From Clostridiales bacterium (GTDB lineage Bacteria > Bacillota > Clostridia > Oscillospirales > Oscillospiraceae), in the NCBI GenBank assembly GCA_021203185.1, contig JAJQBR010000068.1:1-33623 (forward strand): a stretch of DNA of 33,623 nt. Direction: 5' to 3'. A program made the translations under genes and the position numbers. Each line of letters opens with the position of its first letter. Within the stretch, counting starts at the first letter, position 1. This document shows positions 23,983-33,623 of this stretch, in pieces. The notes below the pieces were generated by a model. That model did no database searches and was not told the DNA's origin. It saw only the letters and a list, made by a program, of their open reading frames with translations.

Positions 23983-24276
23983 GTGTATCTGCACCTGGGA
24001 AACGGCGTTTTGGTGGACGAAAAAGACGTAATTGGCGTTTTTGACCTGGAAATCACGTCTCAAAGCTACCGAACAAGGCAATACTTGAACCGGGCAGAAA
24101 AAAACGGCCACGTGGCCTATGTGGACATCGAGGAACTGCCCAAGAGCTTTGTGGTCTGCGCCCCCAAAGGGCAGGGGCAGACAGTTTATCTCTCCCCCCT
24201 GGCCAGCCAGACGCTCCAGCGGCGTTCGGCGCGGCGGTGGTGGGAAGAAAATGAGCTGTTAGCTACTAGCTATTAG
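23983..24276 (+). CDS. remB: RemB-like extracellular matrix regulator (DUF370)
   Basis: 97 aa from GTG 23983 with GGAGGG 8 bases upstream, 2 bases after recF. MYLHLGNGVLVDEKDVIGVF is typical of RemA/RemB DUF370 proteins, and the place between recF and gyrB is that of remB (yaaB) in Bacillus, where it promotes matrix gene expression by an unclear route. The last eight residues (ELLATSY and stop) come from the repeat sequence that begins at 24253, so the original C-terminus has been replaced or extended by the repeat. Confidence 0.88.
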   Translation: MYLHLGNGVLVDEKDVIGVFDLEITSQSYRTRQYLNRAEKNGHVAYVDIEELPKSFVVCAPKGQGQTVYLSPLASQTLQRRSARRWWEENELLATSY

Positions 24277-24375
24277 CTGTTAGTCAGGCGCTGCCAGACG
24301 AAAGCTGGGTTCTAATAACCAATCGCTAAAAAGCGGCGGAAGTTTCTCTTTGAACTGAGCAAAAGAAATTGCCAC
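24253..24375 (-). repeat. Palindromic intergenic repeat, copy D (overlaps the remB 3' end)
   Basis: About 120 bp. The block 24268-24294 is identical over 27 bases to 5528-5554 in copy A, and the right end ACTGAGCAAAAGAAATTGCC resembles the GCTGAGCAAAGGGACAACC end of copy A. The left terminus seems to be lost. It contributes the remB stop codon (TAG, 24274-24276) and fills the remB-gyrB gap. Coordinates are approximate. Confidence 0.7.
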
Positions 24376-24399
24376 GAAATAAGAACAACCAACGAATAG

Positions 24400-26358
<1,959 letters not shown>

Positions 26359-26371
26359 TTGGAGAGAAATT

Positions 26372-28885
26372 ATGGGACACAACAGAGACTATAAACCGGA
26401 GGATATCGCGTTTCCCGACCAGGTCATCACCAACTCCGAACTGGTCGGGGAGATGGAGAAAAGCTATATTGAGTACGCCATGAGCGTCATTGTAGGCCGC
26501 GCCCTGCCCGACGTGCGGGACGGCCTGAAGCCCGTCCACCGGCGCATCCTCTACACCATGCACGAGGGCGGTCTGACCTACGACAAGCCCTTCAAAAAGT
26601 CCGCCACCTGCGTGGGCGACGTGCTGGGCCACTACCACCCCCACGGAGACGCTTCGGTCTACGACGCCATGGTGCGTCTGGCCCAGGACTTTTCCATGCG
26701 CTACCCGCTGGTGGACGGCCACGGCAACTTCGGCTCCGTAGACGGCGACCCCCCTGCGGCCTACCGGTATACCGAGGCAAGGCTTGCCAAAATCTCGGCG
26801 GAAATGCTGCGGGACATCGACAAGGATACAGTGGACTGGGACCCCAACTTTGATGAGACGAGGAAGGAACCCCGTGTACTGCCCAGCAGGTTCCCCAACC
26901 TGCTGGTCAACGGCTCCTCCGGCATTGCCGTGGGTATGGCCACCAATATCCCGCCCCACAATCTGCGGGAGGTCATTGACGCAGTCATCTGTGTGCTGGA
27001 CGACCCCAACGCCACCCTTGCCGACCTGATGAAGTACGTCAAGGGGCCGGATTTCCCCACCCGAGGCATTATCATGGGCCGGGCGGGCATCCGGCAGGCT
27101 TACGCCACGGGCAGGGGCCGGGTGACGGTCCGGGCCAGGACGGAGTTCGAGGAGTTCGGCGCGGGCCGCACCCGCATCATCGTCACCGAGCTGCCTTATC
27201 AGGTCAACAAGCGCCAGCTCATTAAGACCATCGCCGAGCAGGTGAAAGATAAGCGGCTCCAGGGCATTTCCGACCTGCGGGACGAGACGGACCGGAATGG
27301 TATGCGCATCGTTATCGAACTGAAAAAGGACGCCAACGGCCAGGTGGTGCTGAACAACCTGTTCAAGCAGACCTCCTTGCAGACCAACTTCTCCATCATC
27401 ATGCTGGCCCTGGTGGACAACCAGAAACAGCCCAAAATCCTTTCCCTGCGGCACATTCTGGATGAGTACATCGCCTTCCAGGAGGAGATCATCATTCGCC
27501 GCACTAAGTACGACCTGCGCAAGGCGCGGGAGCGCTCCCACCTGCTGGAGGGCCTGCTCATTGCCCAGGACAACATCGACGAGGTCATTCGCATCATCCG
27601 CAACAGCTACGACAACGCCCGGCAGAACCTGATGGACCGGTTTGGGCTGGACGAGGTCCAGGCCCAGGCCATCTGCGATATGCGGCTCATCGCCCTTCAG
27701 GGCCTGAACCGGGAGAAGCTGGAGCAGGAGTACAAGGATTTGGAGGAGAAAATCGCCTACTATATCCGCCTGCTGGAGGACGAGGATCTGCTGCGCCAGA
27801 CCCTGAAAGAGGAGCTGACCGCCATCCGGGACAAGTACGGAGACGACCGCATCACCGAAATTCAGGACGTGGCCGAGGAAATCGACATCGAAGATTTGAT
27901 CCAGGAGGAGGAGTGTGTGTTCACCCTCAGCCACAACGGGTATCTCAAGCGCACTCCCGTCAGCGCCTACCGCATCCAGAAGCGGGGCGGCAAGGGTATC
28001 AACGACATGAACGTCCGGGAGGAGGACTATGTGGAGACCCTCTTCACCTGCTCCACCCACGATTATATCCTGTTCTTCACCGACCAGGGCAAGGTGTATA
28101 TGAAGAAGGGGTATCAGATCCCCGAAGCCGGGCGCACCGCCAAGGGCATCAACATCGTCAACTTCATTTCCATCGCCCCGGAGGAGAAGGTCAAGGCCAT
28201 GCTCCACTTCCGGGAGTTTAAGGACGATGAGTATCTGATTTTCGCCACCAGCAACGGCACCGTCAAGCGGCTGCAACTGGATCAGCTGAAAAACATCCGC
28301 TCTATGGGTATCCGCGCCCTGACCCTGGAGGAAGGCAACGAGTTGATTTCCGTCCGCCGGACCCACGGCGGCCAGGAGGTGCTGCTGGTCACCCGCAACG
28401 GCCAGGCCATCCGCTTTAGCGAAGAAGATGTCCGCTGCACAGGCCGTACCGCCATGGGCGTCCGGGGCGTCAAGCTCCGGGAGGGCGACCGGGTGGTGGG
28501 CTGCGAAATCGTCGGCCACGGCGAGGCCCTGCTCACCGTCACCGAGAAGGGTTACGGCAAACGCACCCTCACCGGTGAGTACAGCCTCCATGGTCGGGGC
28601 GGATACGGCAACCGGAACTATAACATCACCGAAAAGACCGGCCCGGTGGTGGGCAGCGCCATTGTCAACGACAGCGACGACGTGCTGCTGATTTCCGACG
28701 ACGGCACCATCATCCGTATGTCCGCCAGCGGCATCAGCAAGTACGGCAGAGCCACCAGAGGCGTCCGCCTGATGAACGTAGAGGAAGGCTGTAAGGTTAT
28801 TGCCCTGGCCAAGACCAAAATGGACGAAAACGGCGACGTCGCCGAGGCCGACCTACAGGACAACGGCGAAAAGGACGCGGAGTAA
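26372..28885 (+). CDS. gyrA: DNA gyrase subunit A
   Basis: 837 aa. DNA-cleaving subunit. Catalytic Tyr133 in [10 protein letters not shown] (E. coli Tyr122). The C-terminal domain carries the GyrA box QKRGGKG near residue 535, which marks it as gyrase rather than ParC. In the quinolone region [11 protein letters not shown], Ala94 stands where E. coli has Ser83, Ser95 is next to it, and Asp98 matches Asp87. An acidic tail follows. ATG 26372 with GGAGAG. Its stop is adjacent to the rnhA start. Confidence 0.98.
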   Translation: MGHNRDYKPEDIAFPDQVITNSELVGEMEKSYIEYAMSVIVGRALPDVRDGLKPVHRRILYTMHEGGLTYDKPFKKSATCVGDVLGHYHPHGDASVYDAMVRLAQDFSMRYPLVDGHGNFGSVDGDPPAAYRYTEARLAKISAEMLRDIDKDTVDWDPNFDETRKEPRVLPSRFPNLLVNGSSGIAVGMATNIPPHNLREVIDAVICVLDDPNATLADLMKYVKGPDFPTRGIIMGRAGIRQAYATGRGRVTVRARTEFEEFGAGRTRIIVTELPYQVNKRQLIKTIAEQVKDKRLQGISDLRDETDRNGMRIVIELKKDANGQVVLNNLFKQTSLQTNFSIIMLALVDNQKQPKILSLRHILDEYIAFQEEIIIRRTKYDLRKARERSHLLEGLLIAQDNIDEVIRIIRNSYDNARQNLMDRFGLDEVQAQAICDMRLIALQGLNREKLEQEYKDLEEKIAYYIRLLEDEDLLRQTLKEELTAIRDKYGDDRITEIQDVAEEIDIEDLIQEEECVFTLSHNGYLKRTPVSAYRIQKRGGKGINDMNVREEDYVETLFTCSTHDYILFFTDQGKVYMKKGYQIPEAGRTAKGINIVNFISIAPEEKVKAMLHFREFKDDEYLIFATSNGTVKRLQLDQLKNIRSMGIRALTLEEGNELISVRRTHGGQEVLLVTRNGQAIRFSEEDVRCTGRTAMGVRGVKLREGDRVVGCEIVGHGEALLTVTEKGYGKRTLTGEYSLHGRGGYGNRNYNITEKTGPVVGSAIVNDSDDVLLISDDGTIIRMSASGISKYGRATRGVRLMNVEEGCKVIALAKTKMDENGDVAEADLQDNGEKDAE

Positions 28886-29323
28886 ATGAAAACAGTGACC
28901 CTGTATACCGACGGCGCCTGCTCCGGCAACCCCGGAGCAGGGGGCTGGGCGGCCATCCTGCTCTTTGGTGCGCATAAAAAGGAACTCTCCGGCGGAGAGC
29001 GGGCCACAACAAATAATCGAATGGAGTTGACAGCGGTTATCAAGGGTCTGGAGGCTCTGAAAGAGCCGTGTGTCGTGGAGCTTTACTCCGACTCCAAGTA
29101 TATCATCGACGCGCTGGAGAAGGGTTGGGCCGTGGGCTGGCGCAGGCGCGGCTGGGTACGGGGGAATAAGGAGCCGGCTCTGAACCCGGACCTGTGGGCG
29201 CGGCTGCTGGACCTGTGCGAGGTCCACAAGGTCAACCTCCACTGGGTCAAGGGCCACGCCAGCAACGAATACAACAACCGCTGCGACCAGCTGGCGGTGG
29301 CGGAGTGGAAAAAGCTGAAATAA
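28886..29323 (+). CDS. rnhA: Ribonuclease HI
   Basis: 145 aa. Degrades RNA in RNA-DNA hybrids, removing primers and R-loops. The DEDD active site is complete: Asp9 ([11 protein letters not shown]), Glu47 (NNRMELTAV), Asp69 (LYSDSKYI) and Asp134 (NRCDQLA), with His124 in KGHAS. ATG 28886 follows the gyrA TAA with no gap and GGAG in the gyrA end, so it is co-translated. Confidence 0.96.
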   Translation: MKTVTLYTDGACSGNPGAGGWAAILLFGAHKKELSGGERATTNNRMELTAVIKGLEALKEPCVVELYSDSKYIIDALEKGWAVGWRRRGWVRGNKEPALNPDLWARLLDLCEVHKVNLHWVKGHASNEYNNRCDQLAVAEWKKLK

Positions 29324-29338
29324 TGTCCGCAGAACGAA

Positions 29339-29407
29339 CCCCGCCGGAGGCCAGGGAAAGACCTGGGTCCGGCGGGGGCGTGTTGTGTACCAGTGGCACG
29401 TTTTTTT
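29339..29407 (+). terminator. Terminator of the gyr-rnhA unit
   Basis: Long GC-rich stem CCCCGCCGGA/TCCGGCGGGG (29339-29348/29368-29377), extended by an inner CCAGG/CCTGG. T7 follows only at 29401-29407, after a further weak CGTG/CACG pairing, so the exact termination structure is uncertain. Confidence 0.65.
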
Positions 29408-29422
29408 AGTCCAATGAGATAA

Positions 29423-29451
29423 ACAGCCCCACGTCCGAAGACGTGGGGCTG
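29423..29451 (-). terminator. Rho-independent terminator of gap
   Basis: Perfect 12-bp stem CAGCCCCACGTC/GACGTGGGGCTG (29424-29435/29440-29451) with a UUCG loop on the minus strand, followed by TTTATC. It is 43 bp past the gap stop codon. Confidence 0.92.
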
Positions 29452-29494
29452 CACCTTGCTCGGTGGAAAGAAGTAGTTCTAAGAGATTAGACGA

Positions 29495-30508
29495 TTAGCC
29501 CAGCTCGGAGAAGTACTTGATGGTGCGGACCATCTGAGAGGTGTAGGAGTTCTCGTTGTCATACCAGGAGACGACCTGAACCTCAGAGGTGCCGTTGCCC
29601 AGATCCAGAACCATGGTCTGAGTGGCGTCGAACAGGGAGCCGTAACGCATACCGACGATGTCGGAGGAGACGATCTCATCGGTGTTGTAGCCGAAGGACT
29701 CGGTGGCCTCAGCCTTCATCTGAGCGTTGATCTCTTCCTTGGTGGGGGCGCCTTCCACGATGGCGGTCAGGATGGTGGTGGAGCCGGTGGGGGTGGGAAC
29801 ACGCTGGGCGGAGCCGATCAGCTTGCCGTTCAGCTCGGGAATGACCAGGCCGATGGCCTTGGCAGCGCCGGTGCTGTTGGGCACGATGTTGACAGCGGCG
29901 GCGCGGGAGCGGCGCAGGTCGCCCTTACGCTGGGGGCCGTCCAGAGTCATCTGGTCGCCGGTGTAGGCGTGGATGGTGCACATAATGCCGGACTTGATGG
30001 GGGCGCAGTCGTTCAGGGCCTTCGCCATAGGGGCCAGGCAGTTGGTGGTGCAGGAAGCGGCGGAGATGATGGTGTCCTCAGGCTTCAGGGTCTCATGGTT
30101 GACGTTGTAAACGATGGTGGGCAGGTCGTTGCCGGCGGGGGCGGAGATGACGACCTTGCGGGCGCCGGCATCGATGTGCGCCTGAGCCTTGGCCTTGCTG
30201 GTGTAGAAGCCGGTGCACTCCAGCACCACGTCAACACCCAGCTCGCCCCAGGGCAGCTCGGCGGCGTTGGCCTTGGCATAGATGGTGATCTCCTTGCCGT
30301 CGACGGTGATGGAACTCTCGCCAGCGGAAACGGTATCGGCCAGAGCGTACTTGCCCTGCGTGGAGTCATACTTCAGCAGATGGGCCAGCATCTTGGGGGA
30401 GGTCAGGTCGTTGATGGCGACAACCTCATAACCCTCAGCGCCGAACATCTGACGGAAAGCCAGACGACCAATGCGGCCGAAACCGTTAATTGCAACTTTA
30501 ACTGCCAT
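29495..30508 (-). CDS. gap: Glyceraldehyde-3-phosphate dehydrogenase
   Basis: 337 aa from ATG 30508 (AGGAGG 9 bases upstream; the longer frame has no site). Glycolytic NAD-dependent enzyme. N-terminal Rossmann motif [15 protein letters not shown]; active-site [12 protein letters not shown] with Cys153; downstream residues typical of the NAD type, including the C-terminal [16 protein letters not shown]. It has its own strong promoter and terminator, so it is a single-gene unit. It is transcribed toward the origin, against replication, unusual for a highly expressed gene. Confidence 0.98.
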   Translation of the reverse strand: MAVKVAINGFGRIGRLAFRQMFGAEGYEVVAINDLTSPKMLAHLLKYDSTQGKYALADTVSAGESSITVDGKEITIYAKANAAELPWGELGVDVVLECTGFYTSKAKAQAHIDAGARKVVISAPAGNDLPTIVYNVNHETLKPEDTIISAASCTTNCLAPMAKALNDCAPIKSGIMCTIHAYTGDQMTLDGPQRKGDLRRSRAAAVNIVPNSTGAAKAIGLVIPELNGKLIGSAQRVPTPTGSTTILTAIVEGAPTKEEINAQMKAEATESFGYNTDEIVSSDIVGMRYGSLFDATQTMVLDLGNGTSEVQVVSWYDNENSYTSQMVRTIKYFSELG

Positions 30509-30556
30509 GATAAAATTACCTCCTAAAATTTTGGTAAACAAGGATTTACGCCTCTT

Positions 30557-30585
30557 ATTTTACCCCATTGTTAAACATTTGACAA
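30557..30585 (-). promoter_or_regulatory. gap promoter
   Basis: Minus strand TTGTCA (30585-30580), 17-bp spacer, TAAAAT (30562-30557), about 50 bp before the start codon. No clear operator palindrome was found next to it. Confidence 0.8.
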
Positions 30586-30776
30586 GCCCTTTTTTTGTTT
30601 TTGTGCGAAAATGCGTCAAAACGGTTTAGAGGGAGGAAATGGTTCAAAAAATGATGTGATTTTTGGGTAAATTGGGACAAAATGCAGACAGGTTGTGGCG
30701 GAAAGACCGCAGAGGCGGACAAAACAAAGAGAAAATTTTTTGTGAAGGAAGCATAAAATCAGAGATTTGTCGAGAA

Positions 30777-32555
30777 TTATTCCTCTTTTTCTCCCACGAT
30801 TTGGATATGCACCTCGTCCAGCTGTTTCTGCTCCACTGGGGAGGGGCTGCCCATCATCACGTCCTGGGCGTTCTTGTTCATGGGGAAGGGGATGATCTCC
30901 CGGATGGAGTCCTCACCGGCCAGCAGCATGACCATGCGGTCCACGCCGGGGGCGATGCCTGCGTGAGGGGGCGCACCGTAGCAGAAGGCGTTGTACATGG
31001 CGGGGAACTTGGCCTTGACGTCATCTTCGCCCAGGCGGACCAGCTCAAAGGCTTTGACCATGATCTCCGGGTCGTGGTTCCGCACTGCGCCGGAGGACAA
31101 CTCCACGCCGTTACAGACCAGGTCGTACTGGTCGGCGGTGATGTCCAGGGGGTCAATTTCGCCCCGCTCCGCTTTCAGCAGGGTCTCCAAGCCGCCGTTG
31201 GGCATGGAGAAGGGGTTGTGGCAGAACTCAAGCTGACCGGACTCCTCGCCGATCTCGTACATGGGGAAGTCCACGATCCAGCAGAACTCGTACTTTTCCG
31301 GGTCCATGTGGTCGGGGCAGGCGGCGCCCAGTTTGTTGCGCAGCACACCGGCGGTCTTTTGGGCGTCGGTCAACTTGCCTGCGGTGAAGCCCACGAAGCA
31401 GCCGGGGGTCAGCCCCAACTTCTCGGTCAGGGCGGCGGCGCTGTCCTTCAGGAACTTGGAGACGCCGCCGGTCAGTTGGCCCTTGTCGTCCACCTTGCAC
31501 CAGTAGACCTTGCCGCCGGACTGGACCTCCACCTCGGCACACAGCTTGTCGATGGCTTTCCGGGCCAGCTTGCAACCGGAGACCACCACGGCCTTGACGC
31601 TCTGGCCCTGGAAGGGACCGAAGGCGGTGGCGGAGCAGATGTCGGTGGCGTCCTGTACCTCCAGGTCAATTCGCAGGTCGGGCTTGTCGGTGCCGTAGTG
31701 TTCCATGGCCTCCAGGAAGGGGATGCGGCGGAAGGGGGCGGCGGAGGCGGTGTTGTAGACGCCGTACTTGGCGAAGATGGGGGGCAGCACCCGCTCTAAC
31801 ACGGCGAACACGTCGTCCTGGGTGGCGAAGGCCATTTCCATGTCCAACTGGTAGAACTCGCCGGGGGAGCGGTCGCCCCGGGCGTCCTCGTCCCGGAAAC
31901 AGGGGGCGATTTGGAAGTATTTGTCGAATCCAGAGGTCATCAGCAGCTGCTTGAACTGCTGGGGGGCCTGAGGCAGGGCGTAGAACTTGCCGGGATGCTT
32001 CCGGGAGGGCACCAGGTAGTCCCGCGCACCCTCCGGGGAGGAGGCGGTCAGGATGGGGGTGGTGATTTCCAAAAAGCCTTCCTCGGTCATGGCCTGGCGC
32101 AGGGCGGAGACCACGTTGCATCGCAGGACGATGTTGTTCTTCACCGCCGGGTTCCGCAGGTCGAGATAGCGGTATTTCAGGCGGATGCTCTCATCCGCCT
32201 CCCGGCTGCGGTTGATTTCAAAGGGCAGCTCGTTGTAGCGGCAGCGGCCCAGCACCTTGATCTCGCTGGGGACCACCTCGATTTCGCCGGTGGGAATTTT
32301 TTTGTTTTTGCTCTCCCGGATGCGAACGGTACCGGTGACGGAGAGGGTGGTCTCCTTGTTTAGGGGCTTGACGGCGGACATCATCTCCGCCGTCTCGATG
32401 ACCACCTGGGTGGTGCCGTAGAAGTCCCGGAGGACCAGGAAGGCAAAGTTGCTGCCCACCTCACGGACGTTTTCCATCCACCCGCAGAGGATGACGGTCT
32501 TGCCTGCGTCGGCGGCGCGGAGCTCGCCGCAGGTGTGGGTGCGGGATTGAACCAT
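30777..32555 (-). CDS. aspS: Aspartyl-tRNA synthetase
   Basis: 592 aa, the bacterial type with a GAD insertion. Charges tRNA-Asp; whether it also charges tRNA-Asn cannot be read from the sequence alone. Seen: the N-terminal OB fold (RTHTCGELRAADAGKTVILC), motif 2 FRDEDARGDRSPGEFYQLD, YGTDKPDLR before the insertion, and motif 3 GIAPGVDRMVMLL near 540-553. The SPGEFYQ version of motif 2 is one residue longer than the common RQPEFTQ. ATG 32555 follows GAGGTAG. It begins 26 bases after the mrr stop, so no room is left for its own promoter. Confidence 0.96.
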   Translation of the reverse strand: MVQSRTHTCGELRAADAGKTVILCGWMENVREVGSNFAFLVLRDFYGTTQVVIETAEMMSAVKPLNKETTLSVTGTVRIRESKNKKIPTGEIEVVPSEIKVLGRCRYNELPFEINRSREADESIRLKYRYLDLRNPAVKNNIVLRCNVVSALRQAMTEEGFLEITTPILTASSPEGARDYLVPSRKHPGKFYALPQAPQQFKQLLMTSGFDKYFQIAPCFRDEDARGDRSPGEFYQLDMEMAFATQDDVFAVLERVLPPIFAKYGVYNTASAAPFRRIPFLEAMEHYGTDKPDLRIDLEVQDATDICSATAFGPFQGQSVKAVVVSGCKLARKAIDKLCAEVEVQSGGKVYWCKVDDKGQLTGGVSKFLKDSAAALTEKLGLTPGCFVGFTAGKLTDAQKTAGVLRNKLGAACPDHMDPEKYEFCWIVDFPMYEIGEESGQLEFCHNPFSMPNGGLETLLKAERGEIDPLDITADQYDLVCNGVELSSGAVRNHDPEIMVKAFELVRLGEDDVKAKFPAMYNAFCYGAPPHAGIAPGVDRMVMLLAGEDSIREIIPFPMNKNAQDVMMGSPSPVEQKQLDEVHIQIVGEKEE

Positions 32556-32581
32556 AGTTTGGCTACCTCATTTCATATAGT

Positions 32582-33511
32582 TTACAGGGAATCTTCGTTG
32601 AAGAAATCAGTGTCCAGTTTCTTGATAGAATAAGTCTCGGAGACGGAGACGCCGACATTGTATTCAATCATCAACTCGGCTAATTTTTCGCCATCCACCA
32701 ATACAATATGCTGTCGTTCGGCAGATTCTTTTGCGCCATTTGAAAAATGAGCGGTGGTGATAAACAGTCCTCTGGATGCGCCTTGATCCTGCAAGGCACC
32801 GGAAAACTTCTGAATTTCCGGGCGGCTGACCGTCGTCTCCGGGTTCCAGCGCTTGGCCTGGATATAGATTTGACTGAACCCCAGCTTGTCCTCCTTGATG
32901 ATGCCATCGATGCCGCCGTCGCCGGTTCTTTGGGTTTTAATGCCGGAACCGTCAAAAGAACCGCCATAGCCCATTTTCAGCAAGAGACGAACCACCAGTT
33001 TCTCAAAAAAGTCAGGGGACTGGGCCATGATTTCGTCCATCAGTTCATCGGCCAATGCGGTGTTGAGCTTTTTGAAAGCAGTTTTGATAGTATCTTGGGG
33101 TGTGGAGGTGTCTTTGCTTGCCTGCGCTTCCGCCGATGACGGAGAAGGGGATTCCGTATCGCTGGCCGTTTTGTTCTGAAAGGCCGCGAAAGAGGGATAG
33201 CGCAGGAGATAGTTGGTGTTGATTGTGATAGAAGGAGATTCCTGTAGCTTTTTACCTTCCGGGGTAATCACATATTTTCCCCTTGCGACCCGCGAAATCA
33301 GGCCCGCTTTGTTCAGGTAAATACCGGCCCAGTTGACACGGTTGGAAAACACAGTTTGACCGCCGCTGGGCAAAAGTTGCTGCAGGTCCTCTGCCGACAA
33401 AGCTCTGGCGGCGCTGATGCTTTCTCTGACATCGGAATTGGAATGAATTGCTCCATCTGCCAGCACGTCTAAGAAATCTCTGAAAAATTCCTCAAATTTA
33501 GGAACAGCCAC
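32582..33511 (-). CDS. Mrr-like restriction endonuclease
   Basis: 309 aa from GTG 33511 (GAGGAGG 8 bases upstream). N-terminal winged-helix Mrr_N-like domain (VPKFEEFFRDFLDVLADGAI, GLISRVARGKYVITPEG), a low-complexity Ser/Thr linker (about 118-140), then the PD-(D/E)xK nuclease: FFEKLVVRLLLKMGYGG, GDGGIDGIIKEDKLGFSQIY and IQAKRWN, the D...QxK active-site arrangement of Mrr. Mrr enzymes cut methylated foreign DNA (type IV restriction); this is the likely role. No partner methylase or second subunit is visible. It sits directly before aspS. Confidence 0.9.
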   Translation of the reverse strand: MAVPKFEEFFRDFLDVLADGAIHSNSDVRESISAARALSAEDLQQLLPSGGQTVFSNRVNWAGIYLNKAGLISRVARGKYVITPEGKKLQESPSITINTNYLLRYPSFAAFQNKTASDTESPSPSSAEAQASKDTSTPQDTIKTAFKKLNTALADELMDEIMAQSPDFFEKLVVRLLLKMGYGGSFDGSGIKTQRTGDGGIDGIIKEDKLGFSQIYIQAKRWNPETTVSRPEIQKFSGALQDQGASRGLFITTAHFSNGAKESAERQHIVLVDGEKLAELMIEYNVGVSVSETYSIKKLDTDFFNEDSL

Positions 33512-33546
33512 GAACGTTCCTCCTCTATGCTCTCAATTTTCTGCTG

Positions 33547-33623
33547 TTAGCGTCCTGGCCCGTGGGGTCTGGGCGGATGGGGCCGCGGCGGTGGCGGCGG
33601 CGGAACCGGTCTCGGTGGGGGAG
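33547..33623 (-). CDS. Possible 3' end of a proline-rich protein (partial)
   Basis: One minus-strand frame from the window edge reads PPPRPVPPPPPRPHPPRPHG then PGR and TAA (33549-33547). Proline/arginine-rich tails like this occur in small clostridial proteins. The stretch is short, the GC bias could create it by chance, and another frame reads through as Ala/Thr-rich; treat as tentative. It ends 26 bases before the Mrr ribosome site. Confidence 0.3.
   Translation of the reverse strand, partial: PPPRPVPPPPPPRPHPPRPHGPGR

Noticed and set aside
30663-31799. Plus-strand open frame over the aspS 3' half
   Set aside because: Antisense to a clear aspS; His/Gly/Val-rich shadow translation.
32556-32581. 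T-box riboswitch or own promoter for aspS
   Set aside because: Only 26 bases separate mrr and aspS, too short for a T-box, and no hexamers of promoter type are present.

Overview
The window is a piece of a GC-rich Clostridia chromosome centred on its replication origin. The gene content and order (rpmH-rnpA-yidD-yidC-jag facing away from dnaA-dnaN-rlbA-recF-remB-gyrB-gyrA), a PrsA/SurA-like lipoprotein next to mfd, a DarA (c-di-AMP receptor)-holB-ricT cluster and Firmicutes-type shine-dalgarno sites point to Bacillota. The high GC and protein styles suggest a gut Oscillospiraceae relative (Flavonifractor/Intestinimonas-like); that placement is inference.

Layout, left to right. 1-364: 5' end of a 16S rRNA gene (minus strand), its leader and two tandem promoters. 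460-8301 (minus): prsA-like lipoprotein, mfd, pth, prs and a degenerate glmU-like gene, the classic glmU-prs-pth-mfd housekeeping block. 8571-10957 (plus): a promoter, a soluble DUF2156 protein coupled to a GNAT acetyltransferase, and a small P-loop protein. 11028-15331 (minus): ricT, a GNAT, holB, darA and a yaaO-like PLP decarboxylase. 15705-19157 (minus): jag/khpB, yidC, yidD, rnpA, rpmH. 19158-21531: the origin region, with dnaA between two DnaA-box regions; the likely unwinding site, a DnaA box followed by a GC-rich spacer and five DnaA-trios, sits just before dnaN. 21532-29323 (plus): dnaN, rlbA, recF, remB, gyrB, gyrA, rnhA. 29424-33511 (minus): gap, aspS and an Mrr-type restriction endonuclease; the last bases may hold the 3' end of a proline-rich gene.

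The genes form the core information-processing set of the origin: initiation (DnaA), the sliding clamp and delta' clamp loader (DnaN, HolB), repair (RecF, Mfd), supercoiling (GyrAB), RNA processing and translation (RnpA, L34, Pth, AspS), membrane insertion and extracytoplasmic folding (YidC, YidD, PrsA-like) and signalling/biofilm regulators (DarA, RicT, RemB, KhpB). Most genes run away from the origin on both sides; the 8.6-11.0 kb genes and gap-aspS-mrr run toward it.

The least expected content is non-coding: a family of small palindromic, MITE-like repeats with imperfect terminal inverted repeats that sit directly behind stop codons (pth, jag, dnaA, remB). One copy lies inside the dnaA-dnaN origin spacer and has a perfect 9-bp flanking direct repeat. 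A second, unrelated inverted-repeat element follows yidD. Other points of note are a GlmU homologue that has lost both catalytic centres, a DnaA with an altered DNA-recognition signature, and a terminator-like hairpin directly before the yaaO-like ribosome binding site.
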